From: Pseudomonadota bacterium
GTDB taxonomy: Bacteria > Bdellovibrionota_B > Oligoflexia > Oligoflexales > JAPPIL01
Direction of reading: 5' to 3'
Length of the DNA stretch: 8,224 nucleotides
Assembly (NCBI GenBank): GCA_028877195.1
Contig: JAPPIL010000006.1
Location: 1 to 8,224, forward strand
Shown: positions 6,870-8,224 of the stretch, piece by piece
Layout: every line of letters starts with the position of its first letter
How positions within the stretch are numbered: position 1 is the first letter of the stretch
The notes under the pieces: model-generated
The model's database searches: none
Told to the model about the DNA's origin: nothing
What the model saw: only the letters and a program-made list of their open reading frames with translations
Made by a program: the position numbers and the translations under genes

Positions 6870-7262
6870 CTACCTTGCAGTATCGGCATTTTCTTCTGAA
6901 AAATCAAACCCAAATCCCCGTCGTATAAACAATGCCCTTCCTGCCCACTTTTTCGGGGGGCAACACCAGCCATCATGCGTTTTTGTCGGTCTACGGGGAT
7001 GTTTGCGATGCAACAAGCCATTCTCCTTCATGATCCGATACACACGCTTATGATTGACTTTAGGAGCACTGTCATCCCTCTGTAGCAAAGCGGTTATCCT
7101 GCGATAACCATAGGTAGTCCAGCGTGCGAGAAGCGCCTTTATGCGCTTCAAAAGACTTGCGTCTGATTCCTCATTCGTTCTAGACACGCGTTCCTTCTCT
7201 GCTCGCTGCTGGCGGGCATAATAAATTAATTTTCTTGTCTTTCTGCCTAAATTTGCGACCAT
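6870..7262 (-). pseudogene. IS3-family OrfB transposase remnant, catalytic domain missing
   Basis: Residues ~1-98 (7262 to 6969) match the N-terminal part of IS3-type OrfB proteins: LLKRIKALLARW, TYGYRRITALLQR at about 50-62 (the HTH_21-like segment), NHKRVYRIMKENGLL at 70-84 and RRPTKTHDG at 90-98. In intact OrfB the DDE integrase core, about 170 residues beginning near a WxxD motif, follows directly. Here the sequence changes to an unrelated Trp/Cys/Pro-rich tail and stops at 6870, so all catalytic acidic residues are lost. The frame stays open roughly 37 codons upstream of the ATG at 7262, up to a stop near 7374, so the true N-terminus is uncertain. No OrfA and no terminal inverted repeats are visible. 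It runs against the R-M genes and is a leftover of an insertion, not an active element. Confidence 0.75.
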
Positions 7263-7373
7263 TACACATAGATCGTATTGATATGAAGCGGCAGTTAGTT
7301 TGGGGAAAACATCGTCAGTAAACGAGATTAGGGCTTGGGAAGAGCAGACAAAGTGCAGAATTGGCGAGCTAGG

Positions 7374-7401
7374 TTAACTCAATAAATAGTTAGCGTATGT
7401 T
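7374..7401 (+). promoter_or_regulatory. Candidate promoter for the second endonuclease gene
   Basis: TTAACT (7374-7379) and TATGTT (7396-7401) are 16 bases apart and would start transcription only about 14 bases before the ATG at 7422. An overlapping alternative is TTGGCG (7361-7366) with TAAATA (7383-7388). The matches are moderate. The rest of 7263-7373 shows no gene on the + strand. Confidence 0.35.
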
Positions 7402-7412
7402 TTACAATTTTG

Positions 7413-7427
7413 AGGCAACTGATGCAG
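7413..7427 (+). repeat. Leader/start repeat, copy 1
   Basis: AGGCAACTGATGCAG covers the ribosome site and first two codons of the endonuclease gene. It matches 14 of 15 bases with the leader at 8105-8119. Both copies place the Shine-Dalgarno the same distance from the ATG. Confidence 0.6.
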
Positions 7428-8018
7428 AACCTACGTAGTTTTTACGAAAGACTGCTACGATGGGAGCGGCAAAAGCCACAAGCGCTTGTGCATGAGTGGC
7501 CTACCGACTTGCGGGAAGGGGTAAAGAATGCCTTCAATAAAGCAACCAAGATTGCTTCTCTGTGTAATTCAGCCTGTCATCTCAAAGTGGGAAGTACAAA
7601 TCAGTCGGTAGGCAATCAAGTAGAGAAGCACTGCATAGAGAGGCTGCGTGCTGTTATTGAGGGATTCACTATTTCTGATTGTGTTGGCGAGGGTTACCCC
7701 GATAAAATTCTCGCACAGAACAGAACTGGTCTTCGTCTTCCACTTGAAGTAAAGGCAACTAGCTGTTGGGATGATAAGGACACCAATAGACGAGTGCTAA
7801 CCTCATCATCAAAAAAACTCAGGCAAAACTTCTCGCCTCCTATCTATCATTTGTTGTTTACGGCTGTGTATAATAAAGATCGTGATCCTATTACAATTGA
7901 CAGAATTAGACTTGATTTTCTTGAGCCAACAACGCAAGTCAACGTAAGACTTGAAGCATCAGTGAGTCACAAAATTCTTGCCAGCAGCAAACCTACAAAT
8001 TGGCTGCCTCAACCTTGA
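7422..8018 (+). CDS. PD-(D/E)XK restriction endonuclease of a third R-M locus
   Basis: A 198-residue protein of restriction-endonuclease type. In the frame counted from 7410, SVGNQVEKHCIERL at 66-79 carries the helix Glu that usually precedes the core. GYPDKIL at 95-101 gives the Pro-Asp, and LPLEVKATS at 110-118 gives Glu113-Val-Lys115. These form a complete PD-(D/E)XK site with about 14 residues between Asp and Glu. After it come a basic helix (SSSKKLRQNF) and strands HLLFTAVYN and RLDFL. The ATG at 7422 has GAGG at 7412-7415 six bases before it, so I prefer it to the TTG at 7410, which overlaps that site. The gene is followed after 95 bases by a probable methyltransferase, supporting a type II R-M role. 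I do not recognise the exact family or target, and it does not resemble the endonuclease at the left end. Confidence 0.8.
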   Translation: MQNLRSFYERLLRWERQKPQALVHEWPTDLREGVKNAFNKATKIASLCNSACHLKVGSTNQSVGNQVEKHCIERLRAVIEGFTISDCVGEGYPDKILAQNRTGLRLPLEVKATSCWDDKDTNRRVLTSSSKKLRQNFSPPIYHLLFTAVYNKDRDPITIDRIRLDFLEPTTQVNVRLEASVSHKILASSKPTNWLPQP

Positions 8019-8059
8019 AGCATAGGTAAGCGACAAAAATTATTTAAGCTACAAAACAA

Positions 8060-8087
8060 TTGATGATAGTGATCGCTGTGCTATGAT
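8060..8087 (+). promoter_or_regulatory. Probable promoter for the downstream methyltransferase
   Basis: TTGATG (8060-8065) and TATGAT (8082-8087) are separated by 16 bases and both match the sigma-70 consensus well. Transcription would begin around 8094, about 20 bases before the ATG at 8114. A separate promoter would let the protective methyltransferase be made independently of the endonuclease, as is common in type II systems. Confidence 0.5.
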
Positions 8088-8104
8088 GCCATAAAATACC
8101 TTAT

Positions 8105-8119
8105 AGGCAACTCATGCAG
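8105..8119 (+). repeat. Leader/start repeat, copy 2
   Basis: AGGCAACTCATGCAG differs from 7413-7427 at one base only. It includes the AGG ribosome site and the ATG at 8114. The sequence on either side differs from copy 1, so the similarity is confined to the translation start. Confidence 0.6.
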
Positions 8120-8224
8120 CCTGGCTCTTATCAGAGTGACAGCGGTCTGCCTCCTGTGCAAGCTGATGAATTTTGGACAGCTAAACAGAGGCAGGCAGAA
8201 AGAATTCATGAGATTTCATATAGA
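8114..8224 (+). CDS. Probable DNA methyltransferase, 5' part (runs off right edge)
   Basis: The first 37 codons of an open frame that continues past the window. The N-terminus contains DEFWTAKQRQAERIHEISYR at its end, which I recall as the opening of a group of DNA amino-methyltransferases where an acidic/aromatic DEFW and a KQRQ..HEISYRA segment precede the AdoMet motif. That motif would lie outside the window, so no catalytic residue can be seen. ATG 8114 is supported by AGG at 8105-8107 and a good promoter-like sequence upstream. Position directly after a restriction endonuclease gene fits a cognate methyltransferase. The identification rests on short similarity by memory and on context. 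Confidence 0.6.
   Translation, partial: MQPGSYQSDSGLPPVQADEFWTAKQRQAERIHEISYR

Noticed and set aside
6800..7021. Second - strand frame overlapping the transposase remnant
   Set aside because: It shows no transposase motif such as a WxxD and crosses the terminator; it is not a real gene.
7410..7421. TTG start for the second endonuclease
   Set aside because: It would overlap the GAGG ribosome site; the ATG at 7422 has correct spacing.
1..8224. CRISPR array, tRNA, rRNA, riboswitch or controller-protein operator
   Set aside because: I saw no regularly spaced repeats, no cloverleaf with CCA-type acceptor, and no symmetric C-box pair before the R-M genes.

Overview
The window is a dense restriction-modification (R-M) island. 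Three separate R-M loci lie on the + strand within about 8 kb, and a short stretch of decayed mobile-element and gene fragments lies on the - strand. There is no ribosomal, metabolic or other housekeeping gene. The base composition is moderately AT-rich by eye, Shine-Dalgarno sequences are good, and the code is standard, so this is bacterial chromosome or a large accessory element. The genus cannot be fixed. An IS3-type transposase remnant and a NYN-family remnant fit a Gram-negative host, but only weakly.

Region 1 (1-1525): a type II R-M pair. It holds the 3' part of a restriction endonuclease gene whose start lies left of the window, then, 4 bases later, a complete beta-class amino-methyltransferase.

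Region 2 (1712-6425): a tight three-gene operon resembling a type III R-M system. The genes are a 754-residue beta-class methyltransferase with an unusual C-terminal PKD-like fold, a 703-residue superfamily 2 helicase of the type III Res kind, and a separate 114-residue PD-(D/E)XK nuclease. In ordinary type III systems the last two are one protein. The junctions are extremely tight. The methyltransferase and helicase share one frame, separated only by a TAA. The helicase and nuclease overlap by 8 bases, with a near-perfect Shine-Dalgarno inside the helicase 3' end. The likely target-recognition segment of the methyltransferase is AT-rich with AGA/AGG arginine codons, suggesting domain exchange.

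Region 3 (6426-7421): a scar. On the - strand are a 3'-truncated IS3-type OrfB transposase piece, a strong intrinsic terminator, and the first ~64 codons of a NYN-domain (PIN-like RNase) gene that appears to start with CTG and breaks off next to small palindromes.

Region 4 (7422-8224): a third R-M pair, with a small PD-(D/E)XK endonuclease and then, behind its own promoter-like sequence, the first 37 codons of a probable DNA methyltransferase that runs off the right edge. Both starts carry nearly the same 15-base leader.

Functionally, each methyltransferase would protect host DNA from its paired nuclease. The central operon would add ATP-dependent translocation or communication by the helicase, with cleavage by the small nuclease. 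Target sequences cannot be read from the genes.
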